The notes below the pieces were generated by a model that ran no database searches, was not told the DNA's origin, and worked only from the letters and a program-made list of their open reading frames with translations. The position numbers were made by a program, and so were the translations under genes. A stretch of 64,000 nucleotides of DNA from an uncultured Fidelibacterota bacterium (GTDB lineage: Bacteria > Fidelibacterota > Marinisomatia > Marinisomatales > Marinisomataceae): positions 33,570 through 97,569 of the forward strand of contig CACKGC010000001.1 of NCBI GenBank assembly GCA_902599655.1, given 5' to 3'. Below, piece by piece: positions 8,395 to 16,857 of the stretch. Each line of letters starts with the position of its first letter. Positions within the stretch are counted from its first letter, which is position 1.

Positions 8395-9013
8395 CTTCTA
8401 TTTGGAGTTTTGCGTTTTTATAATGCTCAAAATTGGCCTTGTATTTTAGAGGATTTTTACCACCTGGCGCATCATCGCCTCTTTCTAAATTGCCAGCCTT
8501 ATGCTCATTTCTGGTAATACGACATGTTGCCCACAACCATAAATGATTTGGTAGGAAATCATGAGACATATCTTTGATTGCCTCACGTAAAATTTTTCTA
8601 TTCAAATCCTTGTAATTATCATTTACGCGTTTATCTAATTCATTTTTAACATATTGACCTGTTAAAGTAACTCCTATAATGTGATCACTGGTGGTTTTTG
8701 ATTGTGTTCGATTTGCTCTTTTGCTACTTAATCCAGATCTGAATGGTGTTAAAGTAAATGGCAGTCCGTAATATCCAAGTAGCAATCTTTGGAATTGTTT
8801 AGATCGTGAAGTGTCCTCATTGCTATCTTGGCGATACGCAGATGTAATTTCAGAACTAAAACCAAGATCATACATTCTTCCAGCCGCATATTGAAAAAGT
8901 TTTAGTTCAAAATTATATTTAATTTGCTCTGTGGTATAATTACATCTAGGGAAATTTCCTTCCCAAATTTTTTGAAGATTTTTTTGGGTCAATTCTTGAA
9001 TTTTATATTTCAT
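8378..9013 (-). CDS. Unknown protein, possible HNH-type nuclease
   Basis: I do not recognise a named family for this 211-residue protein. Its middle holds 'TSDHIIGVTLTGQYV' (D110-H111), followed about 45 residues later by 'LPNHLWLWATC' (N156) and 'ITRNEHKAGN' (E170-H171-K172). The order D-H ... N ... E-H-K resembles the beta-beta-alpha metal core of HNH endonucleases ('DHI.P ... N.. ... H.K'), although the first gap is long and there are no zinc-binding CxxC pairs. This is an inference from pattern only. It is the first of five tight minus-strand genes and starts six bases after the aldo/keto reductase gene, so that gene may share the transcript. N-terminal residues 1-90 look helical and carry no known motif. 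Confidence 0.55.
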   Translation of the reverse strand: MKYKIQELTQKNLQKIWEGNFPRCNYTTEQIKYNFELKLFQYAAGRMYDLGFSSEITSAYRQDSNEDTSRSKQFQRLLLGYYGLPFTLTPFRSGLSSKRANRTQSKTTSDHIIGVTLTGQYVKNELDKRVNDNYKDLNRKILREAIKDMSHDFLPNHLWLWATCRITRNEHKAGNLERGDDAPGGKNPLKYKANFEHYKNAKLQIEVEAYK

Positions 9014-9019
9014 AGAAAA

Positions 9020-10048
9020 CTACTCAACTTCTAATGGATCAAAATCTCCAGACCAAGCAAGACATTTTTGTTCATCAATTGCTATATTTGAAATTAAAGT
9101 CATATCATCAATTGAGATTTCGAAATGATCTAAACTTAAATTCTCTTTAAGCCTATCATATTTAACAGATTTTGGTAAAACTGGATACCCAAGTTGAATT
9201 GCCCATTTTAAGAATAATTGTGGGACTGTAACTCCATACTTATTTGCAATATCTTCACAAGGCATTGCTCCACTTTTCATTTCTTCCGGTTTTCCATTCC
9301 ATCGCGAACCTTCTCTCCAATTAGGAATAGGTGCCAATGTAGAATAGGCAATAGGAAGAATTTCATTCTTGTCCATATATTCTGCCAAGGGCTTTGTAAC
9401 TACATGCCATGGATGAATTTCAATTTGATTAGCTGATGGCATTTCGATTCCTGCTGCTTCAATTTCTTTCATGTGATGTACATTATAATTTGAAACACCA
9501 ATATGTTTGACTTTACCTTGCTTTTTTAATTCTATCATAGCTTCCCATAGTTCTAATCTATTTTCTTTTGCAAATGGGTTATGAATAAGATATAAATCTA
9601 TTTCATCAACTTGTAAAAATTGTAAACTTTGTTCACATGCTTTGATTGCGCCATCAAATGTTTGAAATGGTTCTTCTTGATTGAACATTCCAGGCCACAT
9701 TTTTGTAGTGATATAAATTTCATTTCTTGGAACAGTTAAAGATTTAAGAGCGTTACCGATACCTTCTTCATTTTGGTACACTTGAGCAGTATCAATATGC
9801 TTATAACCTAAATTTATGGCATCTTTGGTAATAGATTCTGCCTCGTCATTAGGAATAAGCCATGTTCCAAGTCCAATCATAGGGATATTTATTTTATTCA
9901 TATGAGTAGTATACGATTTTTTTTTGGATTGATTCCATCTTTTTTGTAATTGTTGGTTTCCTTGAATATGTTGAGGTTCATATGGACACATTCTACATCC
10001 ATTTCCGCAACATTGTTTTTGATTAATTAAAAATTGTGATGATAACAT
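9020..10048 (-). CDS. Aldo/keto reductase with N-terminal Cys motif (DUF5522-like)
   Basis: Residues 50-342 are an NADPH-dependent aldo/keto reductase of the 2,5-diketogluconate reductase type. The catalytic tetrad is visible: D86 and Y91 in 'HIDTAQVYQNE', K116 in 'ITTKMW' and H156 in 'YLIHNP'. 'VLPKSVKYDRLKENL' near the C-terminus is the usual NADPH-binding loop. The first 49 residues are unusual: 'CCGNGCRMCPY' at 13-23 is the hallmark of the tiny DUF5522 proteins, followed by a basic linker. The alternative start at M50 has no ribosome site, but neither does the upstream ATG at 10048, so the fused form is favoured mainly because the Cys motif is so family-like. It lies 35 bases after the AlkB gene on the same strand. 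Confidence 0.85.
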   Translation of the reverse strand: MLSSQFLINQKQCCGNGCRMCPYEPQHIQGNQQLQKRWNQSKKKSYTTHMNKINIPMIGLGTWLIPNDEAESITKDAINLGYKHIDTAQVYQNEEGIGNALKSLTVPRNEIYITTKMWPGMFNQEEPFQTFDGAIKACEQSLQFLQVDEIDLYLIHNPFAKENRLELWEAMIELKKQGKVKHIGVSNYNVHHMKEIEAAGIEMPSANQIEIHPWHVVTKPLAEYMDKNEILPIAYSTLAPIPNWREGSRWNGKPEEMKSGAMPCEDIANKYGVTVPQLFLKWAIQLGYPVLPKSVKYDRLKENLSLDHFEISIDDMTLISNIAIDEQKCLAWSGDFDPLEVE

Positions 10049-10083
10049 AAAGCAGAAAATATATGGAAAATATTTTCTATACC

Positions 10084-11154
10084 CTAATTGGAAAAATTAA
10101 GATAATGGGTAGTCAATGATTTTTCATCATCAGAAGCATAATTTTGATGCCAATTCTTCAGTCTTGGTTCCATTTGTGATTTAGCATAAAACGGGAAAAA
10201 TGTAAAAAGAAGAATATAAGTTAAATAACCAGATGGAAGAACAACCCCTTTATTATCGCATGGATTTAACTCCCAAAATTCCTTTTGAGCATGTACATGA
10301 TGATCTGAATGTCTAGTTAAATTGTAAGTTAAGTAGCTTGTCATTCTATTATTAGAATTCCATGAATGATGATACTGCACTGGTTTTCCTTTGATTCGTA
10401 CCAGTCCATAATGCTCGATAAAATTTGTTAATTGAAAAATGTAATTTGCTACAGTACCCAATGAAATATAAATCACCATTGCTTGCCAACTAAAAAAATA
10501 TCCAATTAATCCAAAAACAATGAAGGTTCTCAAGTAACCATTTAAAATTCTATTATGAAAAGATAAAATGCTTTGTTTTCTTCGCTTTAGTTGTCTGGTT
10601 TCAATTCCCCATGCATGGGAATGTTCTTTAAAAAAAGCTTTGAAAGCAAAACTGATTGGGTTTTCTCCGTAGGTAGCAGTAACAGGGTCTTCTTCAACAA
10701 TACCAATATTCTTATGATGACCATAAACGTGCTCAATTGCAAAAGCAGGATTCCAAGCGGTTGCCAAAGCCCAATTACCTACTTCACAATCAAATTTTTT
10801 GCTTGTTCTATGAACTAATTCATGGCCAATGTTAATTAAGCTGAGTGCCATCAATAGACCCAATATTGGGATATAAAGTAAATAGTACAATTCAAATGCA
10901 CTAGAAACTTTGTCTAGATATAAATATAGCAACATTAAGAATAATGGAACGTTTATAAAGAGTGAAAAATCTAAAAGGAATGGAAATCGATAATGTGGGG
11001 TTGAAATATCATCTCCTAGAGATAATTCACCAACAACAATTGATACCACTACAAGAAAAGCAATTGAAAGTCCAATCCAGCCATCAATTACTAAAGAAAT
11101 TGCCATTAAAAAAAGATAAAAAGGCGTTAAAAAAAATTTTAAATATGATGTCAC
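10084..11154 (-). CDS. alkB: Alkane 1-monooxygenase (AlkB-type diiron membrane hydroxylase)
   Basis: This 356-residue integral membrane protein carries the full histidine-box set of AlkB enzymes: HELVH at 111-115, EHVYGHH at 141-147, the NFIEHYG box at 244-250 and RHSDHH at 281-286. The HYG and RHSDHH boxes separate AlkB from ordinary fatty-acid desaturases. About six hydrophobic segments surround them. AlkB oxidises the terminal methyl of alkanes or fatty acids with O2 and electrons from rubredoxin or ferredoxin. No rubredoxin gene is in the window. Neighbours are the Trp-rich protein gene 8 bases upstream and the aldo/keto reductase downstream. The true substrate cannot be read from sequence; xylene monooxygenase-like relatives are an alternative. 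Confidence 0.85.
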   Translation of the reverse strand: MTSYLKFFLTPFYLFLMAISLVIDGWIGLSIAFLVVVSIVVGELSLGDDISTPHYRFPFLLDFSLFINVPLFLMLLYLYLDKVSSAFELYYLLYIPILGLLMALSLINIGHELVHRTSKKFDCEVGNWALATAWNPAFAIEHVYGHHKNIGIVEEDPVTATYGENPISFAFKAFFKEHSHAWGIETRQLKRRKQSILSFHNRILNGYLRTFIVFGLIGYFFSWQAMVIYISLGTVANYIFQLTNFIEHYGLVRIKGKPVQYHHSWNSNNRMTSYLTYNLTRHSDHHVHAQKEFWELNPCDNKGVVLPSGYLTYILLFTFFPFYAKSQMEPRLKNWHQNYASDDEKSLTTHYLNFSN

Positions 11155-11162
11155 AAAAAAAA

Positions 11163-11375
11163 TTAAGGATTTTCATCCACAATTTCAATCCAACCACTCA
11201 TCCACTTAGAATTGTCTCTTAAATCTTCGAAGGGAACTTCGATTCTTATTTTTTTAGCACACACAGAAAACATTTCAACTGTTTGAGTTTTTTTATTGAT
11301 ATTAAGGACTTCGTAATGACGCCAATTTTTAATTTTTTTGACAGCAGTCCATTTGGAATGTTCTAAATGTTTCAT
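11163..11375 (-). CDS. TIGR02450 family Trp-rich small protein
   Basis: This 70-residue protein matches the TIGR02450 pattern: 'SKWTAVKKIKNWRHYEVL' at the start, a middle beta segment, and a C-terminal 'L.D...W.SGW' ending. It has four tryptophans in 70 residues. The family is widespread in marine bacteria and has no known function. It lies between the AlkB gene (8 bases downstream) and the DUF2200 gene (17 bases upstream), all on the minus strand, so they are likely co-transcribed. No signal peptide or membrane segment is present, so it is probably cytoplasmic. Confidence 0.8.
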   Translation of the reverse strand: MKHLEHSKWTAVKKIKNWRHYEVLNINKKTQTVEMFSVCAKKIRIEVPFEDLRDNSKWMSGWIEIVDENP

Positions 11376-11392
11376 TTCTAATTATTAAACAT

Positions 11393-11752
11393 TTATCGAA
11401 GAATATTTTCTAAGGTTTTACCTTTGGCTAGCTCGTCAACTAGCTTATCTAACATTCTAACTTTCTTTGTAAGAGAATTTTCAATCTCCTCAACCTTATA
11501 TCCGCAAATGCTTCCTGTTATTAGTACAGCATTCTCATTTAAAGTACATTTTGTGAAAAATTCTTTGAAAGTAAGTTGATCTGAAATTGTTTGTTGAATT
11601 GCTGCTTCATTCATTCCAGTTAACCACTCAATTACTGTATGTAATTCTTCAATAGTCCTGTGCTTTTTGGTGACCTTATTGATGTAGTGTGGATACACTG
11701 AAGCAAAGGTCATTTTTGCAATGCGATCATCTTGCTTTGAGTTTGTATTCAT
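11393..11752 (-). CDS. DUF2200 family protein
   Basis: This 119-residue cytoplasmic protein matches DUF2200: 'RIAKMTFASVYPHYINKVTKK' near the N-terminus, then 'RTIEELHTVIEWLTG', and a C-terminal helix-rich segment 'GYKVEEIENSLTKKVRMLDKLVDEL'. The family has no assigned biochemical role; its members are small helical proteins scattered across bacteria. It starts about 40 bases downstream of the tRNA-Pro 3' end on the same strand, so its transcript may derive in part from the tRNA promoter. It is followed by the Trp-rich protein gene. Confidence 0.8.
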   Translation of the reverse strand: MNTNSKQDDRIAKMTFASVYPHYINKVTKKHRTIEELHTVIEWLTGMNEAAIQQTISDQLTFKEFFTKCTLNENAVLITGSICGYKVEEIENSLTKKVRMLDKLVDELAKGKTLENILR

Positions 11753-11792
11753 AATACTAATTTAGAAAAGATATAAGGATATTCAAATTTTG

Positions 11793-11867
11793 TCGGGGTG
11801 GCAGGATTTGAACCTGCGACCCCCTGCTCCCAAAGCAGGTGCGCTAACCGGACTACGCTACACCCCG
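11793..11867 (-). tRNA. tRNA-Pro (anticodon UGG)
   Basis: Read on the minus strand, the acceptor arm CGGGGTG pairs with CACCCCG and is followed by discriminator A. The anticodon stem CTGCT/AGCAG-like arm closes a loop TTTGGGA, giving anticodon TGG. The T arm has GCAGG-TTCAAAT-CCTGC. No CCA is encoded. Ten bases separate it from tRNA-His. Confidence 0.95.
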
Positions 11868-11877
11868 AAAATTTTCG

Positions 11878-11951
11878 GGTGACTGATCGGACTCGAACCG
11901 ACGACCAATCGGACCACAACCGATGGCTCTACCAACTGAGCTACAGTCACC
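11878..11951 (-). tRNA. tRNA-His (anticodon GUG)
   Basis: On the minus strand the acceptor stem GTGACTG pairs with CAGTCAC. An extra 5' G opposite C73 gives the eight-base-pair acceptor typical of tRNA-His. The anticodon loop TTGTGGT, closed by ATCGG/CCGAT, gives GTG. It is transcribed before tRNA-Pro from the same strand. Confidence 0.95.
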
Positions 11952-11983
11952 ATAAGGCTTAATCAATTTAAGCATGGGAACTT

Positions 11984-11989
11984 ATTATA
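11984..11989 (-). promoter_or_regulatory. Candidate -10 box of the tRNA-His/tRNA-Pro unit
   Basis: A perfect TATAAT on the minus strand ends about 32 bases before the tRNA-His 5' end. No good -35 is seen at 17 bases, so this is tentative. Confidence 0.35.
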
Positions 11990-12030
11990 GTTTAGGTTTT
12001 AACACAAGTAGAGTTAAATTTTAAAATCAT

Positions 12031-13380
12031 ATGAATACGCTTAATAAATATTTATTCAAACAGTCCTTAATCCCATTTTTATTATCAGTTGCAGTAATTA
12101 CTACAGTACTCTTTTTACAGTTTCTCATCAGAGCTGTGGACCGCTTTTTGGGTAAAGGATTGGATGTGCTTACAATTTTTGAGTATTTATATTTAAATCT
12201 AGCATGGATTATAGCACTGTCAGTTCCTATGTCATTATTAATATCCAGCGTAATGACTTTTGGTCGAATGGCACAGCAAAATGAAATTACTGCATTAAAG
12301 TCTGCTGGTGTAAATCTTTATAATATCATCAAGCCAGCAATATTATTTGGTTCTTTGGTTGGTATTGGTTTGTGCCTCTTTAATAATTTTATTTTACCGG
12401 AAATGAATTATAATGCTCGATTGCTTGCAAGGGATATATATAAGAAAAAACCAGAGTTATCGATTGAACCTGGATATTTTGTAGATATGATTCCTCAATA
12501 CACTATGATAGTAAAGGAAATGGATGGTAACAACTTTAAAGACGTAAAGATTTTTAGTAAAAATAATAATTCAGAACAAACTACAATTTATGCTAATGAA
12601 GGCTCATTGTCCTCCGATGGGAATAAGATTACGATAGATTTAATTGATGGAGAAATTCACGAAATTGATCTTTCAGATTATGATTATTATAGAAAAATAA
12701 AATTCAAAACACATCAAATTATGATATCGATGGATGATCTAATGTTAAATAGAACAAGCGAATCAAATCGTACCGATCGTGAAATGAGAGTCCCACAAAT
12801 GATTAAAGAGATTGAAAAGAATAAAAATTTAATCTCTCAAATCTATACTAGGATTGATAAAGTTAAAAAAGAGTTAGGTATTAAAAATCCTAATGCTTCA
12901 ACACTAGCAACCATTGAAAAAGAAATAGAGCTTTTAAAACAAAAGAAAAATAATCCAATTACTGAAGAAAGAGATTATGATAAGGAAGTTGAAATTTCTG
13001 CATTTGAAAATAAAGACTATATTTTATCTCTAACCAATAATGCCAGACAGTTTAAAAATGAATTTACTTTAATAGAAAACTATGAAAAGACTAATAATAA
13101 ATTTAAAGTAGAGATTCATAAAAAATTCACTTTAGCACTAGCATGTATTCTCTTTACTATGGTAGGTGCACCACTTGGGATTCTTGTTAGAAATGGAGGA
13201 ATGACCATTGCCTCAGGATTAAGCATAGCATTCTTTTTAGTATATTATATTTTACTAATATGGGGTGAACAATTGGCTGATAGAAGTCTTTTAAATCCAG
13301 GATTAGGTTCTTGGCTTCCAAATATTGTTCTTTTTGTTAGCGGAATAATAGTTCTTAAGCTCTCTAACAAGAAAAATTAG
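12031..13380 (+). CDS. LptF/LptG family permease (YjgP/YjgQ)
   Basis: This 449-residue protein is a permease subunit of the Lpt lipopolysaccharide exporter, which lifts LPS from the inner membrane into the periplasmic bridge. It has the family layout: three membrane segments within residues 1-120, including 'SVPMSLLISSVMTFGRMAQQNEITALKSAG', a long soluble beta-rich periplasmic domain (about 140-345), and three C-terminal segments starting at 'LALACILFTMVGAPLGIL'. The periplasmic part carries a lysine/glutamate-rich coiled-coil stretch (about 250-330) that makes it longer than the 350-residue E. coli proteins. LptF and LptG cannot be told apart by eye. It is divergent from the tRNAs and ends one base before the convergent PBP1A gene. 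Confidence 0.85.
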   Translation: MNTLNKYLFKQSLIPFLLSVAVITTVLFLQFLIRAVDRFLGKGLDVLTIFEYLYLNLAWIIALSVPMSLLISSVMTFGRMAQQNEITALKSAGVNLYNIIKPAILFGSLVGIGLCLFNNFILPEMNYNARLLARDIYKKKPELSIEPGYFVDMIPQYTMIVKEMDGNNFKDVKIFSKNNNSEQTTIYANEGSLSSDGNKITIDLIDGEIHEIDLSDYDYYRKIKFKTHQIMISMDDLMLNRTSESNRTDREMRVPQMIKEIEKNKNLISQIYTRIDKVKKELGIKNPNASTLATIEKEIELLKQKKNNPITEERDYDKEVEISAFENKDYILSLTNNARQFKNEFTLIENYEKTNNKFKVEIHKKFTLALACILFTMVGAPLGILVRNGGMTIASGLSIAFFLVYYILLIWGEQLADRSLLNPGLGSWLPNIVLFVSGIIVLKLSNKKN

Positions 13381-13381
13381 G

Positions 13382-15463
13382 TTATTGCGGAACGTTAGAT
13401 CTTAGAAAATATTCTTTTTCTAAATTTTTTGTTCTATTATTTGGCAACTGTTTTGTATCGGCATCAATTTCAATTTCAACAACGCCATCAGGTATTTCAA
13501 ATCTATCTTTAGGAATATTTAATTCTTTATGTGCATTTTTCATAAACAAAGCCCAAGCAGGAAGAGCTGCAACTCCACCATATTGTCCATCACCTAAACT
13601 GACTGAATACTCGTCAATCCCATACCAAACACCAGCTGTAATATTTGGCGTAAATCCTACAAACCAAGCATCACTTAAATTTTGTGTAGTTCCAGTTTTA
13701 CCACCTGCTGGATGTCTAAATTTATATTTCCATCTTAAGCTCCCACCTGTTCCGCTATCTACAACAGATTGAAGTAAATTGGTCACCATATAAGCGGTTT
13801 CAGGACTTAATACTTCTTTCTGATCAATGGAATATTCTTTTATAATTCTTCCATATTTGTCTTCGATTCTAGTGATAGCGATTGGACTAGAATAAATTCC
13901 TTTGTTAGCAAAAGTTGAGTATGAAGCAACAATTTCAATTGGCTTTACTTCCGAAGTTCCTAGGGCAATTGAATCTACTGCCCTAATTGGTGAACTTATC
14001 TGCATCCTTTGAGCAATATCTTTAACTTGTCTTGGTGGAACAAGCTCTTGAACCATTCTTACAGAAATTAAGTTAAGCGATCTTTGCAGTCCCTCCCTTA
14101 AGGTTGTTAATCCGCCAGTACTTTTATCATAATTTCCAGGTGTCCATTTTTCTCTTTCACCTTTGGCGTTGTTCCTATACAAAGCAACGGGTTGATTTAA
14201 AAGTTGAGTGGTTACAGGATAATTATTGTCAATAGCTGCCGTATAAATATATGGTTTAAATACTGAACCAGGCTGCCTTAATGCTTGGGTTGCACGGTTA
14301 AATTCATCAGGATAATCTGATCTTCCTCCAATCATTGCAAGAATTTCTCCTGTCTTGGTATCCAATGCAATAAATGCACATTGGACTAACAGCTCTTTGC
14401 GTAATTCCTCGTATAATTCAACCTGACCATCAAGCATCATCTTAACAGAATCAGCATCAAAAATTGATAGATAGGCAAGTTGTGAAAATTTATCCTTATC
14501 AGCAAAAAGTTGGCGATTAAATTCATCTTGATTCTTTTTCAAAGTTTGCATCACAGAGTCTTCTGCAATTTTCTGCAATCTATAATCAAGAGTAGTATGT
14601 ATTTTTAATCCATCTTGGTAAATATTGATTCCTAATTGTTCATCTTGTTGTTCTAAAATTCTCCTAACATGTTCTGCAAAATATGGAGCTTTACCTTTAG
14701 GTATTTCATAGTAAATATTGTCAGGAACGATACTATTATGCTCCATGTACTCTTGATAAGATATAAAATCTTGATTATACATTAACTTCAGCACAATCGA
14801 TCTTCTACCAATTGCCTTATTTAGATTTCTTAATGGAGAATAGTTTGCTGGAGATGGAAGAAGTCCAATTAACATTGCTGATTCTCCAATAGTTAAATCA
14901 GATGCATTTTTATTAAAAAATCGTTTAGCTGCTGATTCTGCTCCATAGGTTCCGTGCCCAAAATGAACAGTATTCAAATACATTTCTAGTATTTCATCTT
15001 TAGTATAAGTTCTTTCAATTTGAATAGCTGTTATCATCTCTTTTAGTTTTCGAGTGATACTATCTTTAAATCCAACTTCTTTATAAAGATTCCTAGCTAA
15101 CTGCTGAGACAACGTACTAAATCCCTGCCGAAAGCTCATCGATGAAACATTAACAACTACAGCTCTAAAAAAACTTTGTAAATCAACACCCCAATGAGAA
15201 TAAAACCTTTTATCTTCAGAGGCTATAGCTGCATTTTTTAAATGGTTTGGCATATCCTCAATATCGACAAACACTCTTTTTTGTATATAGAATTCGCCAA
15301 TGACTTCACCATTTCTATCATATAAAGTAGATAGCATTGCTGGATCAAAAGTTTCTAGGCGTTCTAGTGAAGGTAAATCTCTAGATAAATAAAAAACATA
15401 TACTAATACTAGTATAAATAGATAAAAAATTATTCTTAATGATGAAAAAAATGTTTTGATCAT
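13382..15463 (-). CDS. Penicillin-binding protein 1A family (bifunctional)
   Basis: This class A PBP makes and crosslinks peptidoglycan. An N-terminal membrane anchor (residues 7-26) is followed by the GT51 glycosyltransferase: E83 in 'SEDKRFYSHWGVD' is the catalytic glutamate, then 'TLSQQLARNLY'. The transpeptidase has its nucleophile S400 in 'GSVFK' (K403), the SxN-type 'SLN' motif, and KTG at 589-591. At 693 residues it is of normal length for compact PBP1A proteins. Its ATG overlaps the stop of fumC in an ATGA arrangement, so it is translationally coupled to that metabolic gene, which is an odd pairing. It converges on the LptF/G gene. Confidence 0.93.
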   Translation of the reverse strand: MIKTFFSSLRIIFYLFILVLVYVFYLSRDLPSLERLETFDPAMLSTLYDRNGEVIGEFYIQKRVFVDIEDMPNHLKNAAIASEDKRFYSHWGVDLQSFFRAVVVNVSSMSFRQGFSTLSQQLARNLYKEVGFKDSITRKLKEMITAIQIERTYTKDEILEMYLNTVHFGHGTYGAESAAKRFFNKNASDLTIGESAMLIGLLPSPANYSPLRNLNKAIGRRSIVLKLMYNQDFISYQEYMEHNSIVPDNIYYEIPKGKAPYFAEHVRRILEQQDEQLGINIYQDGLKIHTTLDYRLQKIAEDSVMQTLKKNQDEFNRQLFADKDKFSQLAYLSIFDADSVKMMLDGQVELYEELRKELLVQCAFIALDTKTGEILAMIGGRSDYPDEFNRATQALRQPGSVFKPYIYTAAIDNNYPVTTQLLNQPVALYRNNAKGEREKWTPGNYDKSTGGLTTLREGLQRSLNLISVRMVQELVPPRQVKDIAQRMQISSPIRAVDSIALGTSEVKPIEIVASYSTFANKGIYSSPIAITRIEDKYGRIIKEYSIDQKEVLSPETAYMVTNLLQSVVDSGTGGSLRWKYKFRHPAGGKTGTTQNLSDAWFVGFTPNITAGVWYGIDEYSVSLGDGQYGGVAALPAWALFMKNAHKELNIPKDRFEIPDGVVEIEIDADTKQLPNNRTKNLEKEYFLRSNVPQ

Positions 15464-16857
15464 GCTTTTTTGGGTGCAACCATTAATTCTGGTTTAACAA
15501 TTTTATCAAATTCTTGTTCCGATAAATGTCCCAAAGCTTTTGCACTTTGTTTAAGAGAAATATTTTCTTTTAAAGCTTTTTTAGCAATCTCAGCTGCCTT
15601 TTCATATCCAATTTTTGGAGCAAGTGCTGTTACAAGCATTAAAGACTTGTCTAAATTTTCTTTAATTTTTTTCTCATTTGCTTTTAATCCATCAAGTGCA
15701 TTTAGCGTAAACGATTCAGCAACTTCAGATAATAATGAAATCGATTCATGTATTGAAGAAGCAATAATTGGTCTATACGTATTAAGTTCAAAATTACCAT
15801 TTGTGCCAGCATAATTGACTGTGGTATCATTGCCTAAAATTTGAGCATAAACCATATTTACAGCTTCACATTGTGTTGGATTCACTTTTCCAGGCATTAT
15901 TGAGCTGCCAGGCTCATTCGATGGAAGTATTAATTCTCCTATTCCAGCCATTGGTCCACATGCTAACCATCGGATGTCATTAGCAATTTTATTTAATGAT
16001 CCTGCACAAATTCGAATCTGTGCTGATAAATTAGATATAGCATTTTGAGAAGATAATAATTCAAATTTATTCTTACATACGTTAAATGAAAGTCCCGTTT
16101 CTTCAGAAATAAATGAACACATTAACTCATCAAAACCACTTATAGTATTAATTCCTGTTCCAACAGCTGTACCTCCAACAGGTAAATCGCTACATTCTTT
16201 TAAAGCATGCTTAATTCTTGAAATATCATTTTTAATCATTGATGCATAACCAGAAAACTCTTGCCCTAATCGAATCGGTGTTGCATCCTGAAGATGAGTT
16301 CTTCCGACTTTAATTATTTTGTGAAATGCTTTTGACTTTACGACTAAAGATTTCTCAAGCATAGTTAGCGCTGGAAGCAAATTGTCCTCTGATGATATTA
16401 CACTTCCAACTAAAATTGCAGTTGGAAAAGTATCATTTGTGGACTGCGACATATTTACATGATCATTTGGGTGAACAAACTTGTAAGAGCCTAATTTTGC
16501 ACCAAGAATTTCATTTGCTTTATTTGCAACCACTTCATTTACGTTCATATTTGTTTGTGTACCACTTCCAGTTTGAAAAACTGGTACTGGAAACTCATTT
16601 AAGTATTGATCGGGGTTGTCTAAAATATGATTACAAGCTTTAATAATTGCTTCAGACAATTTTTTTGAAATATTTTTTTGAGCATAATTTGTTTTTGCAG
16701 CACATTTTTTTACAATGATATACGGAAGAATTAAACTGAACTCCATAGACCACCCAATTTCAAAATTTTGTATTGCCCTCTGAGTTTGAGCGCCATAATA
16801 TGCTTTTGAAGGAACTTTTATTTTACCTATGCTGTCTTGCTCGATCCTGAAGGACAT
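15460..16857 (-). CDS. fumC: Fumarate hydratase class II
   Basis: FumC interconverts fumarate and L-malate in the TCA cycle. The 465-residue length is typical for class II enzymes, and the signature GSSIMPGKVNP lies at residues 317-327, with the catalytic serine at about S318/S319 as in E. coli. 'TGSGTQTNMNVNEV' (about 97-110) and 'GRTHLQDATPIRLGQEF' (about 184-200) are the other conserved substrate-site regions. The class II enzyme is iron-independent. Its start overlaps the korB stop by one base and its stop overlaps the PBP1A start by four. Together with KorAB and the malate dehydrogenase at 38840 it supports an operating TCA pathway. Confidence 0.95.
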   Translation of the reverse strand: MSFRIEQDSIGKIKVPSKAYYGAQTQRAIQNFEIGWSMEFSLILPYIIVKKCAAKTNYAQKNISKKLSEAIIKACNHILDNPDQYLNEFPVPVFQTGSGTQTNMNVNEVVANKANEILGAKLGSYKFVHPNDHVNMSQSTNDTFPTAILVGSVISSEDNLLPALTMLEKSLVVKSKAFHKIIKVGRTHLQDATPIRLGQEFSGYASMIKNDISRIKHALKECSDLPVGGTAVGTGINTISGFDELMCSFISEETGLSFNVCKNKFELLSSQNAISNLSAQIRICAGSLNKIANDIRWLACGPMAGIGELILPSNEPGSSIMPGKVNPTQCEAVNMVYAQILGNDTTVNYAGTNGNFELNTYRPIIASSIHESISLLSEVAESFTLNALDGLKANEKKIKENLDKSLMLVTALAPKIGYEKAAEIAKKALKENISLKQSAKALGHLSEQEFDKIVKPELMVAPKKA

